Shown: positions 1-9,884, numbered from the stretch's first letter. The stretch is DNA of 64,000 bases from Bythopirellula polymerisocia (GCF_007860015.1 NZ_SJPS01000007.1:248001-312000); one strand, 5' to 3'. Numbers and translations: made by a program. The notes: generated from the sequence alone by a model not told the origin.

Positions 1-3000
1 AACCAGGTAATCGTGCTCACCCCTTGGCCGGGGCGGTCACCAAAAGACATTGAGGATCAGGTTACGTATCCACTGAGTGTGTCATTGCTCGCCGTACCTG
101 GGGCGGAGAGTGTTCGTGGCAAGAGCATGTTTGGTTACTCATTCGTGCAGGTCACGTTCAAAGATAGTGTCGATTTCTACTGGGCCCGCAGCCGAGTCTC
201 CGAACAACTCGGCTCAGTGGCCGCGCAGTTGCCCGATGGAGTAACACCGCAACTAGGACCTGACGCCACGGGACTGGGCCAGGTGTTTTATTACGTGCTC
301 ATCCCGCCGAAAGAGGGAATGAATCTGGCAGAACTTCGCTCGCTCCAAGACTTCGTCGTCAAGTACGAACTTCAGGCGGTCGAAGGGGTCAGCGAAGTCG
401 CCTCCATCGGAGGCTATGTCCGGCAATACCAGATCGAGGTGGATCCAGACAAGTTGCGTTTCCACAAAGTGCCGCTCGACCGCTTGATGATGGCGGTCAA
501 AAGTTCGAATGTCGATGTGGGGGCCAAGACGATCGAGTCGACGGGGATGGAATTCATCGTGCGCGGCAAGGGCTTCCTGGGGACGGGGGGCGACCATGCC
601 CAGGCAATCCGTGACATAGAAGAAACTGTCATCAGCGAGATTGGGGGGGTGCCGCTGCGAATCAAAGATGTGGCTCGTGTGCAGCTTGGCCCTGATTTTC
701 GGCGAGGAGCGATCGACTACAACGGTGGGGAGGCGGTCGGAGGTGTCGTGGTGATGCGCTATGGTGAGAATCCCCGCGCAGTGATCGATCGAGTTAAAGA
801 ACGTATTCACGAGATCACACCCTCGCTGGGTGGCGTGACGATCAAAGCAGTTTACGACCGTACCGGTCTAATCGACGAGACCGTCGGTACGCTCACGGCA
901 GCCCTGCAAGAAGAAATCGTCATTACTGCTGTAGTGATCTTGCTGTTTCTCTTGCATATCCGGAGCAGTTTTATTGTGGCCGTTACCCTCCCAGTGGCTG
1001 TGCTCCTTTCGTTTGTCGCCATGAAGACATTTGGTGTCGATGCAAATATTATGTCGCTTGCCGGCATCGCTATCGCCATCGGCACGATGGTTGATATGGG
1101 GATTATTGTTTCCGAGAACATTTATCAACACCTTGCGGATTGGGAAAAAGAAGGATCGCCAGGAGGCACTGAACGAAGAAGCTCACTAATTGCCGATGCT
1201 GCCACGGAAGTCGCGCCGGCCGTTGTCACGGCGGTGACCACCACTATTGTCAGCTTCTTACCGGTGTTTTTTCTTACGGGCCGTGATTACAAGCTCTTTA
1301 GCCCCCTGGCTTGGACGAAGACATTTGCTATCGCATCTGCACTCGTGGTGGCGATCACGCTCGTGCCGGCCCTCTGTCGAATTATGCTCCGCAGTGCTAA
1401 TTGGCCACGCAAGGCTAGTGCAGTAGCTGCACTCTTGGGCGGGTCACTGGCTGGATTGCTCGTCTACTTCCTGTGGGCGGATGCGATCCAGGAAGCCTAC
1501 AATTTGCCCCGCTCGATTTCGACCTTCGTAGCAGCATTACTGGGTGCAGGTGCTGGTTGGCTGCTCACTCGCGAACGGGTAAGGCCCATTGAAGAAAGTC
1601 TGGTGAGTCGCTCGATTGTCCGCGCCTACGTTCCCATGCTGAGTCTTTTCTTGCGTCACAAGATCGCTTTCCTCCTATTGCCGATTAGCATTTGTATTGT
1701 TGGCCTCGGTGGCTGGTTTGGACTCCCGACCGTGCTGAAGCCTGCCGAGCGGTTCGTCGAGTGGCTTGGCGTGAGACCAAATGAGCTTCCTGGCTACGTC
1801 AATCTGAAACATACATTCACCGGACTGGAAACCGACGACTGGATTGCACTCGACGAAGGGAGTTGGTTCTACATGCCGACTCTCTACCCGGCCGCAAGCT
1901 TCAGTCAGGCGATGCAGGTACTGCAAGCTCAGGACGTATTAATCCATCAGATCCCGGAAGTACAAGTCGTACTGGGAAAAATTGGCCGTGTCGAATCTGC
2001 CCTCGATCCGGCCCCCGCGGCGATGGTCGAAACCTATGTCATGCTCAAACCAAAAGCAGAATGGCGTGAGGGGATCACACCTAGCGATGTGTGGGATGAG
2101 ATCAACGCCGTTGCTACGTTGCCCGGCGTGACTCCTGCCAGCCCGCTCCAGCCGATCGAAGGTCGAGTTGTGATGCTGCAAAGCGGCATCAAAGCCCCTA
2201 TGGCGATCCGCATTTACGGCGACAAACTGAGCGAACTAGCCGAAGCAGCGATCTCGGTCGCAGCTCACCTAAAAGAGTCACCCTATGTCAACGCCGGCAC
2301 GGTGAACCCCGACATTGTCTTGGGTAAGCCATATGTCGAATTCACTGTCAACCGCGAGGCAGCTGCTCGCTACGGGATGACCGTGCAAATGGTCAACGAA
2401 GTGGTTGAGACAGCACTGGGCGGGATGAATCTTATTAAAACGGTCGAAGGACGCGAGCGCTATCCGGTTAGGCTCCGTTATCGGCGTGACCTGCGAGAAC
2501 GCATTGATCAACTTGCCCGACTACCCATTGTCACCCATAGCGGCGCTGTCGTGCCGCTCGAAGAATTGGCCACGTTGGAAACAACTTGGGGACCCGGAGC
2601 GATCAATAGCGAAAACGCTCGGCTCGTGGCTCATGTAGCTTTTGCCTCAAGTGGCATCAACGGCGATTTGGAATCAGTCTCTGCCATCGAAAAATCGCTC
2701 CGCGCGGCGCAAGCATTGCCAGCAGAAGATCCTAATCGGCTCGATTTACCTGCTGGATACTCCCTCGAAGCTGTTGGCAGTTTTACCAATCAAATCGAAG
2801 CGAATCAGAGACTTATGTGGCTCGTACCCTTGGTGGTGCTGATCAATCTCTTGATCATATACATGCAGTTTCGACACTGGCCGATTACGCTTGCGGTCTT
2901 CGCGGGAATCCCTGTAGCATTCGCCGGCGGGATGATTCTGCTCGCCATCTACGGAACGGAGATGAACACTGCCGTCTGGGTCGGCTTCATCGCACTATTC

Positions 3001-3384
3001 GGCATCGCGGTCGACGACGGCGTGGTAATCGCGACCTATCTCGATCAAATCTTCACTCGACTCAAACTTAACAGTGTAGAAGACATTCGCTTCGCTACCA
3101 TCGAAGCCGGCAAGCGTCGGATTCGACCTTGCTTGATGACCACCGCAACTACTGTACTGGCACTGCTGCCGGTGCTGATGTCGACAGGTCGCGGAGCGGA
3201 CGTGGCCCGCGCGATGGCACTACCCGTATTTGGCGGAATGATTACAGAGCTGATTACACTATTTGTCGTGCCTGTCGTTTTCTGCGGCTATAAAGAGTTC
3301 AAGATGAGGATGGGACTCGCCGACCGCCATTGGGCGGGTGTGGAAACCGCGGGCTCCACCACAGACCTATTACCTACCGTTTGA
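1..3384 (+). CDS. Heavy-metal efflux RND pump (CusA/CzcA-like), 5' end missing
   Basis: Inner-membrane proton-driven transporter subunit of a tripartite metal (Cu/Ag or Co/Zn/Cd) efflux system. The reading frame is open to the first base of the window (NQVIVLTPWPG...), so the N-terminal helix and true start lie outside. Family landmarks are the WPGRSPKDIEDQVTYPL stretch, the TM4 segment AIAIGTMVDMGIIVSEN with the conserved Asp of the HME branch, the porter-domain match MPTLYPAASF, and SALDPAPAAMVET. At 1127 residues without its start it is longer than the usual 1040-1050. The excess sits after about residue 465, where two extra hydrophobic stretches precede the TM7 region. The next gene, starting 40 bp downstream, encodes a metal-binding secreted protein, which supports a metal-resistance operon. 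The metal specificity cannot be told from the sequence. Confidence 0.93.
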   Translation, partial: NQVIVLTPWPGRSPKDIEDQVTYPLSVSLLAVPGAESVRGKSMFGYSFVQVTFKDSVDFYWARSRVSEQLGSVAAQLPDGVTPQLGPDATGLGQVFYYVLIPPKEGMNLAELRSLQDFVVKYELQAVEGVSEVASIGGYVRQYQIEVDPDKLRFHKVPLDRLMMAVKSSNVDVGAKTIESTGMEFIVRGKGFLGTGGDHAQAIRDIEETVISEIGGVPLRIKDVARVQLGPDFRRGAIDYNGGEAVGGVVVMRYGENPRAVIDRVKERIHEITPSLGGVTIKAVYDRTGLIDETVGTLTAALQEEIVITAVVILLFLLHIRSSFIVAVTLPVAVLLSFVAMKTFGVDANIMSLAGIAIAIGTMVDMGIIVSENIYQHLADWEKEGSPGGTERRSSLIADAATEVAPAVVTAVTTTIVSFLPVFFLTGRDYKLFSPLAWTKTFAIASALVVAITLVPALCRIMLRSANWPRKASAVAALLGGSLAGLLVYFLWADAIQEAYNLPRSISTFVAALLGAGAGWLLTRERVRPIEESLVSRSIVRAYVPMLSLFLRHKIAFLLLPISICIVGLGGWFGLPTVLKPAERFVEWLGVRPNELPGYVNLKHTFTGLETDDWIALDEGSWFYMPTLYPAASFSQAMQVLQAQDVLIHQIPEVQVVLGKIGRVESALDPAPAAMVETYVMLKPKAEWREGITPSDVWDEINAVATLPGVTPASPLQPIEGRVVMLQSGIKAPMAIRIYGDKLSELAEAAISVAAHLKESPYVNAGTVNPDIVLGKPYVEFTVNREAAARYGMTVQMVNEVVETALGGMNLIKTVEGRERYPVRLRYRRDLRERIDQLARLPIVTHSGAVVPLEELATLETTWGPGAINSENARLVAHVAFASSGINGDLESVSAIEKSLRAAQALPAEDPNRLDLPAGYSLEAVGSFTNQIEANQRLMWLVPLVVLINLLIIYMQFRHWPITLAVFAGIPVAFAGGMILLAIYGTEMNTAVWVGFIALFGIAVDDGVVIATYLDQIFTRLKLNSVEDIRFATIEAGKRRIRPCLMTTATTVLALLPVLMSTGRGADVARAMALPVFGGMITELITLFVVPVVFCGYKEFKMRMGLADRHWAGVETAGSTTDLLPTV

Positions 3385-3424
3385 TTCGAGGAGTTTCTTA
3401 GTGTTTCACAAAAGGATGTTTGAG

Positions 3425-4297
3425 ATGTTGATTCGAAACCTAACCCTAGTATTTGCCACCATGGCGGTGGTTACTTTCCATGCCAACGCCCAAGAGGTTC
3501 ATAAGTACCCGGCAAACATAGCGCCAAAAACAACTTTGCACGGCGGCATGTTGCATAAAGTGGGGACGCTTCAAGTGGAGTCCGTGGTCAATGCCGGCGG
3601 TTTGCACTTGTTTGCCTACGACCAGCAAGGAAAACCGCTTGATCTTCGCTCCGCGCGAGGACTGGCAACGCTCAAATCGCCAGGAAGTGCAAAACGGTAT
3701 CGCTACGACCTCTTCCCTGAGACCCGCAAAGACAAGTCAGCGGATAGTCTCGTCGTAGCGACCGACCTCTCGCAGTTTACCGGCCAGCAGGTAGAACTAG
3801 CGGTTCAACTGATTGGTGTCATTGAAGGTGAGCGTCGACCAGCCGAATTCACCGCAAGTATCATGGTTCCATTGAGTAAATCACAACAAGTTGCAGCGGC
3901 CATCGAAGCCCAAGGGGTGTGTCCTGTGAGTGGTGGAAAACTTGGATCGATGGGAGAATCAATTCCCGTCACTGTCGGCGATCAAACCGTGTATGTCTGC
4001 TGTGCAGGCTGCGTCGACGCAGTGAAAGAACATCCAGAAAAATACCTGGCCGTAAAACCAACGCTTACCGTCACGCCGACAACCGAAGCAGACGCTGCGG
4101 CCATCGCACTGCAAAAGGTCTGTCCAGTCATGGACGAACCACTCGGCGGAATGGGAACGCCTTATAAGACCGTAGTTGAGGGCCGGGTCATTTATCTATG
4201 CTGTCCTGGCTGCGCTAAGTTGCTCCATGCCAATCCGACTGAATATCTTGCCAAGCTGGCGGACCAAGGAGTTGTTCCGCCCCTTGTGAGGCAGTGA
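3425..4297 (+). CDS. Secreted protein with tandem CPV...CCxGC metal-binding domains (YHS-like)
   Basis: Probable periplasmic metal-binding partner of the RND pump upstream. The frame is open from 3338 inside the pump gene, but ATG 3425 has AAGGA at 3412-3416 and begins a normal signal peptide (MLIRNLTLVFATMAVV, cut near HANAQ), so this start was chosen. The middle is an unassigned beta-rich domain. The C-terminal half holds two related units of about 65 residues, each with CPV (Cys near 165 and 232) and, 26 residues on, a CCxGC motif (near 190 and 258), followed by an HPEKYLA or NPTEYLAKL tail. This pattern resembles YHS/heavy-metal-binding domains that hold Cu or similar soft metals. Binding is inferred from the cysteines, and the exact metal is unknown. 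Confidence 0.8.
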   Translation: MLIRNLTLVFATMAVVTFHANAQEVHKYPANIAPKTTLHGGMLHKVGTLQVESVVNAGGLHLFAYDQQGKPLDLRSARGLATLKSPGSAKRYRYDLFPETRKDKSADSLVVATDLSQFTGQQVELAVQLIGVIEGERRPAEFTASIMVPLSKSQQVAAAIEAQGVCPVSGGKLGSMGESIPVTVGDQTVYVCCAGCVDAVKEHPEKYLAVKPTLTVTPTTEADAAAIALQKVCPVMDEPLGGMGTPYKTVVEGRVIYLCCPGCAKLLHANPTEYLAKLADQGVVPPLVRQ

Positions 4298-5165
4298 TAA
4301 TGGCTTCTCAACGAATCGCGATGGCGATTGATGAAACTGTGATGTGAATCGTGATCAAGCATTGAAGTCCGATTCCAGTTCTCCAACACTCACGGGGCTG
4401 GATGGAGCATTGAGCCGCCTTAAAATGCCAGCGGGTGGTGAGTTGCTTGGTGCAGTATTAAACTTTTTTGGGTGAATTAATCGCACAAGACGAAAATTCG
4501 CCTGCGCCTCCTGCGGAATTGGTCGACAACTTCCGGCAACGGCTCGGCGATTGCGTGACAGAAGACGAATCTGGCCAACATTGACTCTCGATCACGCTTC
4601 CTAATCGACAAGCTTTCGACAATCTCGCAGGTACGCTTGCACGGCTACTGGCAACGCAAAGCTCAGACGGCGAGCCGAGAACGTAAGTGCCCCGAGCCTG
4701 TTTTCGAACACCATGATTTCTACCAACCAAAAGACTGATTTGAGCGGTCCATTGTGGATATCACCGGCATTGCGGGAGAAGTCAACTGATTGCTTGAAAC
4801 CTGGGTCTCACTATCGCGTTTTTGTGGGATCGTACTCTCTTAAAATACCAATCTGGCGACTCCTTTGCTACAATGGGATGAATGGCGCAGGCCACTAATG
4901 CCTTGGTCGTCAGGAAAGGGCGATCGCATTCCCTTTAGACCAAGGCATTCTGGGGCCGAAATGCTCCAAGGAGGTCTTGCGGCTTGCTGGGCTTGCTTGC
5001 AGCAATTCGGCACATACCAACTTGAGCCATCCGCTACACCTTTTCTGATGAAAAAATAGGGCGAGACATAAGTTCTGCCATCTACTACTAATTGGCCTGT
5101 AGTGCATCAACTCGATACCTTTGACTTAGCACATGTTCCCTTGACGAAACAACTAGAGAAGTAAG
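4298..5165. other. Gene-poor stretch with decayed coding traces
   Basis: No convincing gene spans these 868 bases. Two plus-strand stretches read like worn protein fragments, roughly 4476-4583 (GELIAQDENSPAPPAELV...) and 4580-4735 (SRFLIDKLSTISQVR...), each ended by a stop and without a start or recognisable family. They may be remnants of an old gene. The only strong structure is the hairpin at 4897-4949. The last 60 bases before 5166 presumably carry the promoter of the CotH-type gene. Confidence 0.4.
4897..4949. repeat. Long imperfect hairpin
   Basis: A perfect 12-bp outer stem (AATGCCTTGGTC at 4897-4908 against GACCAAGGCATT at 4938-4949) encloses a perfect 6-bp inner stem (AAAGGG 4915-4920, CCCTTT 4931-4936) with a 10-base loop. 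No T-run follows on either strand, so it is not a classic terminator. It could be a structured RNA, a repeat-family member, or a remnant of a mobile element. Only one copy was noticed in the window. Confidence 0.6.
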
Positions 5166-8100
5166 ATGTTACTCAGCAATAACTCACAAAAGACTGTTCG
5201 CCGTGGACGATCACTTGCTTTTGAGCCACTGGAAGCACGGATTGCGCTCGATGCCTCGATGTTGCGGATTACCGAATTCATGGCCTCGAATGATGGCACT
5301 CTCGACGACTACGATGGTGATTCCTCTGACTGGCTGGAAATCTACAATGCAGGAATTGACGAAGTTGACTTGTCGGGAATGTATCTTACTGACAAGGCAA
5401 CTAACCTCACGAAGTGGGCTTTTCCTTCAGGGGAGACAATCGCAGGAGGGGGTTACAGGGTCGTATTCGCCTCGAACAAGGATACGATAAAACCAAATGG
5501 CGAATTGCATACTAATTTTGCGATGAGCGCCGGAGGCGAGTATCTGGGGCTGATTGACGTGGATGGAACCACCGTAATCGATGAGTTTTCGCCGGAGTTT
5601 CCAGCTCAGTTCACCGACGTCTCCTACGGCGTAGCCGAAATTGCTTCGACGACGACCACGCTCGTAGATAGTTCGACGGAGGTCCAAACGTTTGTGCCCA
5701 GCAATGGTCTTTTAGGCACCTCTTGGACAGCGGTCGACTTTTTGCCGGACGCCGGCTGGACAAGTGGCTCGACCATGGGAGTGGGCTATGACACCAATCC
5801 TGACTATCTCCCTCTGATCGATACAAATATTGGTGCCCAGATGTTCTCCGAGAATAGTTCTGCCTATATAAGGGCCCAATTTACTCACTCAATGGGGAAT
5901 TCTGGAAAACTGATGTTGCGGATCAAGTACGACGATGGCTTTGTGGCTTATCTGAATGGCCAACCAATCATAAGCCGCAATGCGCCTGAAAATCCTGCCT
6001 GGAACTCTCCAGCTCTTTCGGACCGCTTGGATTCGGTTGCCGTTGATGATGAAGTGATTGACCTCTCGGCATTCACGAGTCTCTTAGTGGAAGGTTCCAA
6101 TGTATTGGCGATTCACGGCATGAACATCGTCAACACGAGCAGTGATTTTCTCATTGATGCCACTCTCGAACTAACACAAATCACATTTGGCCCTGACCGC
6201 TATTTCGTTGAACCGAGTCCAGGAGTATCGAATTATGCAGCTTCGCTCAATACCGCTCCGTTTCTTTCCGAGCTGACCCACGGCGGCGGGATTCCGACCG
6301 ACAACCAGGACATCGTGGTCACGACCAAGGCACTCCCTCAAGGAGCCGCGATTGCTGAGGTGATGCTGCACTATCGCATCATGTTCGGCTCTGAAGAATC
6401 CACTGCCATGTTCGACGACGGGCTGCATGGGGATGGTAGCGCTGACGATGGAGTTTACGGGGCGAGCATTCCGCATACGCTTTCGGATCCCGGTGAAATG
6501 GTGCGTTATTACGTGACTGCCATGGATACCCTCGGGGAAAGTTCGAGATTCCCCTTTTTCCTTAGCTCTGATTCCACTGAATATGCAGGCACAGTGATCG
6601 CGGATCCAGCAGTCACGTCTCAATTGGCAGTTTACCAGTGGTTTGTGGAAAACCCCAACTGGTTCCGGAATGGCGACGGCACGAACAACTACAATGAGTC
6701 GGCCGCGGCTCTGTTTCTTAATGGCGACTTGTACGACAACGTGATAGTTAACACAAAAGGGCGCACCAGCGGACAACATGTTACGCCCAAGTTTGAGTTC
6801 ACTGCAGCCTCGGACAAGGAATTCGTTTACTCCACGGAGGAAGAATCGGTTAAGAAGTTCGACCTGGCATCCATCTATCAAGATCCTTCCGCCTCGCGTC
6901 TGACGCTGGGCTTCGAAGTCTTTCGGGAAGCAGGGTCCAACGCGCCGCTTGCGTTCCCTGTTCATACACGCCTCAACGGCCAGTTTCATCGGCTCTCAAT
7001 ATTCGTGGAGCGCATAAACAAGCCCTTTTTGGAACGCACGGGACTGGATCGAGAGGGTGCTGTGTATAAGGCGGATGGAGTCTATGCTGCTAACAATACC
7101 TCTCTGTTACCGGGGGCTGATATCGGGACCTCCGCGGGCATGGAGAAAACCAATCGCGATGACATAGACCCTTCATTTGGTGATTTGCAAGACTTGATTG
7201 CAGGGGTATCAACGTCGAATCCTAATCGGCAACAATACTTGTTGGACAACGTCGATCTGCCTGAGCTATTCAACACGTTGGCGATTTACACGATCACCAA
7301 GCACTACGATAGCGCCACCCACAATTATTATGTCTATCGGGATAGCGATGGAGACGGCTTATGGAGATTGATTCCTTGGGATATCGACTTGATTTGGGAT
7401 CGATTGTATGAACCCGTGTTTGGCCGATACTTCAGTGGGCACCCGTTCATTGGGAGTTCCAGTGAGCCAAGCTGGGGCAGTCAATATTGGAACAAGTTGA
7501 TCGATGCCGTGGTTGATTCTCCGCTCACGCAGGAACTCTACTTACGCCGCTTGCGAACCTTGATGGATCAAATTCTCCAAGCCCCGGGAACGCCACTAGC
7601 CAATCGAGTTTTGGAGAATCGGGTAGACACATTAGTCTCAACGCTAACCACTGAAGCCAATGCCACGATCGCGAATTGGGGGACGATTACCGACGCATTT
7701 TCCTGGGGGAACCTTACCTCTCTCAATCAAGGTGTCAATCACTTGAAGGATAAATTTAATGATCGGCGGAATTATCTCTATTCGCTGCCAATCATACCTT
7801 CGGCGCAACCAGAGGTTTCTAACCTCACGATCGGCGACTTCGACGCAGACCCTGTTTCGGGGAATCAAGGCGAGGAATACATCGAAATTGTGAATCCCAA
7901 TAACTTCGCGGTCGATATCTCGGGCTGGTCGCTCACCAATGCGGTCGAGCATACATTCGTTCCTGGCAGCGTGATACCTTCGCAAGGTAGTTTGTATGTG
8001 GTTCGTGATTTGATTGACTTCCGCGCGCGTACCACGGGTCCCAGCTCTGGGCAGGGGCTGGTTATCCAAGGCAATTACAAAGGGGGGCTTTCTACGACCG

Positions 8101-8654
8101 GCGAAGTATTGGAACTCCGCAATGATTCAGGTGTTCTCATTGATACCAAAAATATCCCGGCTTATTCGGGAGACTACGACGGAGATGGAGACGTCGATGG
8201 ACGCGATTTTCTCGTCTGGCAACGATCTTTTGGGACCTCCGCCGTACCGCCTGGCATCGAGGCCGATGGAAATCACGATGGCAATGTCGACGGTTTGGAC
8301 TTTGAATTGTGGAGCGAAACCTATGGGACGGTTGCTCCTCTTACAGCCAGCGAGCCATTGATCTCGCTAGCATCAGGCAGTGAACAACAGAATTCTCAAG
8401 GGTTGTTCCTTTCAAAAAACGTTTGGCTTGACCTTCAACTTCAGACCATCAGCTTGGGGTCAAGCATCGGAAAAAATGAGCCTCTAGAAGATGTGTTCGA
8501 AGCATGGGAGGCGGCCCCACAGATTGCAGCAACCAACTCGCTACCTATGGTTGTCCGCAGCAGCCAACGAGAGACTTTGCTCCGCGAAAGCGAAGAGCCA
8601 AGTGACGATTATTCACTCGACTTTGACGCTGCGTTTTCTGAGTTTGGGGTCTAG
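5166..8654 (+). CDS. Large surface/secreted CotH-type protein with lamin-tail and dockerin-like domains
   Basis: A 1162-residue exported protein. The N-terminus has no classical signal peptide but carries the planctomycete LEPR-like motif (FEPLEARIALDAS, about residues 19-31). A lamin-tail domain follows (about 33-115; ITEFMASNDG, DWLEIYNAG). The centre contains a CotH-like fold: NTKGRTSGQ near 525, GAVYKADG near 633, and RLIPWDIDLIW near 733, matching the region that in spore CotH forms an atypical protein kinase. A second lamin-tail domain lies near 885-985 and a dockerin-type calcium-binding pair near 1002-1058 (DYDGDGDVDGRDFLVWQR, then DGNHDGNVDGLDFELW). There is no PEP-CTERM tail. Kinase activity is not shown by the sequence; attachment or surface assembly is the safer guess. 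The stop overlaps the stop of lpxK on the other strand. Confidence 0.85.
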   Translation: MLLSNNSQKTVRRGRSLAFEPLEARIALDASMLRITEFMASNDGTLDDYDGDSSDWLEIYNAGIDEVDLSGMYLTDKATNLTKWAFPSGETIAGGGYRVVFASNKDTIKPNGELHTNFAMSAGGEYLGLIDVDGTTVIDEFSPEFPAQFTDVSYGVAEIASTTTTLVDSSTEVQTFVPSNGLLGTSWTAVDFLPDAGWTSGSTMGVGYDTNPDYLPLIDTNIGAQMFSENSSAYIRAQFTHSMGNSGKLMLRIKYDDGFVAYLNGQPIISRNAPENPAWNSPALSDRLDSVAVDDEVIDLSAFTSLLVEGSNVLAIHGMNIVNTSSDFLIDATLELTQITFGPDRYFVEPSPGVSNYAASLNTAPFLSELTHGGGIPTDNQDIVVTTKALPQGAAIAEVMLHYRIMFGSEESTAMFDDGLHGDGSADDGVYGASIPHTLSDPGEMVRYYVTAMDTLGESSRFPFFLSSDSTEYAGTVIADPAVTSQLAVYQWFVENPNWFRNGDGTNNYNESAAALFLNGDLYDNVIVNTKGRTSGQHVTPKFEFTAASDKEFVYSTEEESVKKFDLASIYQDPSASRLTLGFEVFREAGSNAPLAFPVHTRLNGQFHRLSIFVERINKPFLERTGLDREGAVYKADGVYAANNTSLLPGADIGTSAGMEKTNRDDIDPSFGDLQDLIAGVSTSNPNRQQYLLDNVDLPELFNTLAIYTITKHYDSATHNYYVYRDSDGDGLWRLIPWDIDLIWDRLYEPVFGRYFSGHPFIGSSSEPSWGSQYWNKLIDAVVDSPLTQELYLRRLRTLMDQILQAPGTPLANRVLENRVDTLVSTLTTEANATIANWGTITDAFSWGNLTSLNQGVNHLKDKFNDRRNYLYSLPIIPSAQPEVSNLTIGDFDADPVSGNQGEEYIEIVNPNNFAVDISGWSLTNAVEHTFVPGSVIPSQGSLYVVRDLIDFRARTTGPSSGQGLVIQGNYKGGLSTTGEVLELRNDSGVLIDTKNIPAYSGDYDGDGDVDGRDFLVWQRSFGTSAVPPGIEADGNHDGNVDGLDFELWSETYGTVAPLTASEPLISLASGSEQQNSQGLFLSKNVWLDLQLQTISLGSSIGKNEPLEDVFEAWEAAPQIAATNSLPMVVRSSQRETLLRESEEPSDDYSLDFDAAFSEFGV

Positions 8655-9709
8655 GTGGCGCTCTGCATCTCGGTTAACCGGAGGAGTCGTTCTTCAAATT
8701 CTTGTTGCCCGACCAGGAAATCAATCTCGACCCCCACGGCCCACAGCGGAATGCTGCCGAGCGTTGGCACACGTAGCTTAACCAAATCTTTTCGAGTGGT
8801 GAGTGCTACTTCCGCTTCTTGCCCCCAGTCGCTGAGCGAAGCAATGTCTGCGCTGGAGTAGTTGTGGTGGTCGGGAAACTCGCGCATGCAAATTAGTTCG
8901 CAGTCGAGTGCGTTGAGGGTATGTTGAAATCCTGCCGGGTTACCGATTCCGCAAAAAGCGGCGACCCGTTTACCGGCGGGCATGTTAGAGTCGACCTGCT
9001 GGCCATCGCTATTGATGAGTGCAGAAATGCGGTGCCGCACTTCGCACCAGACTGCACGTGGAGCCAAGTCTGCCACACGCGCGCGGATTGTATTGCGTTG
9101 GGTTTGGTTCAAGAGGTCTGCTCGACTTAGAATCACGACATCAGCCCGCGCCAGCCCTGAAAGCGGCTCGCGAAGCGTACCGCGCGGGAAGACATGGTCG
9201 AAACCGAACGGCTCGGTCGCATCCAAGAGTACGATGTCGAGATCCCGCCTGAGGCGACGATGTTGGAACCCGTCGTCAAGAAGAATTACTTGCGCGGCAT
9301 GTTCAACGACGGCGACCTTAGCTGCTGCCACGCGATCAGGGTTCTGGATATGGGGCACGCTAGGGAGCGCTAGCTCAAGTTCCAAGGCTTCGTCATTTTG
9401 TTTACCTTGCTCGCTGCCATAACCGCGGCTCACGATCACGACCCGCCGTTGCATCTCTCCCACCTTCCGGGCCAACCACTCTACCAGCGGTGTCTTGCCT
9501 GTACCGCCAAGGGAAATATTGCCGACGCTCACGACGGGAACCCCTACGGCATAGGACTCGGAGCGACCCGAATCATAGCGGTGATTGCGGTAGTGCATTG
9601 CCCAGGAATAAGGAGTCTCAGCCAGACGCAGCGCTCCGCGCAACAGACTGGCGCGAGGACCAGTCTGCCGACCACTTACCAGATTGCGTAATTGCGAGGG
9701 TGTTAGCAT
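8651..9709 (-). CDS. lpxK: Tetraacyldisaccharide 4'-kinase (lipid A synthesis)
   Basis: Phosphorylates the 4' position of the lipid A disaccharide precursor at the inner membrane, using ATP. The protein matches LpxK throughout: a Walker A SVGNISLGGTGKTP (GGTGKT at residues 68-73), ILLDDGFQHRRLRRDLDIVLLD, VFPRGTLREPLSGLARADVVILSRAD, and a C-terminal FPDHHNYS. The ATG at 9709 was chosen; an upstream in-frame TTG at 9724 would add five residues. No Shine-Dalgarno is visible. A lone lpxK fits a Gram-negative-type lipid A pathway, as reported for planctomycetes. Its TAG is read from the palindrome CTAG that also ends the converging CotH-type gene. Confidence 0.93.
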   Translation of the reverse strand: MLTPSQLRNLVSGRQTGPRASLLRGALRLAETPYSWAMHYRNHRYDSGRSESYAVGVPVVSVGNISLGGTGKTPLVEWLARKVGEMQRRVVIVSRGYGSEQGKQNDEALELELALPSVPHIQNPDRVAAAKVAVVEHAAQVILLDDGFQHRRLRRDLDIVLLDATEPFGFDHVFPRGTLREPLSGLARADVVILSRADLLNQTQRNTIRARVADLAPRAVWCEVRHRISALINSDGQQVDSNMPAGKRVAAFCGIGNPAGFQHTLNALDCELICMREFPDHHNYSSADIASLSDWGQEAEVALTTRKDLVKLRVPTLGSIPLWAVGVEIDFLVGQQEFEERLLRLTEMQSAT

Positions 9710-9884
9710 GAGGGAGCTGAGCAAGACATATAAAATCCCAAAAATTTTGAAAGCGAGAAATAAAAGTCACAGGCTTATGAAAAGAGCTCTATTCATAGCA
9801 ATGATTTACACTTGATTTAACCGCAAAAAAAGCGGGTCCTTTCTTGCTACCCGGTTATTACGTAAAATACGGATCAAGCGGCGC

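Noticed and set aside
4713..5110. Short frames of 60-66 codons on both strands around the 4897 hairpin
   Set aside because: No conserved look, no ribosome site, and they run through the inverted repeat.
6171..6989. 272-codon minus-strand frame inside the CotH-type gene
   Set aside because: Antisense shadow; the plus-strand protein has recognisable domains across the same bases.
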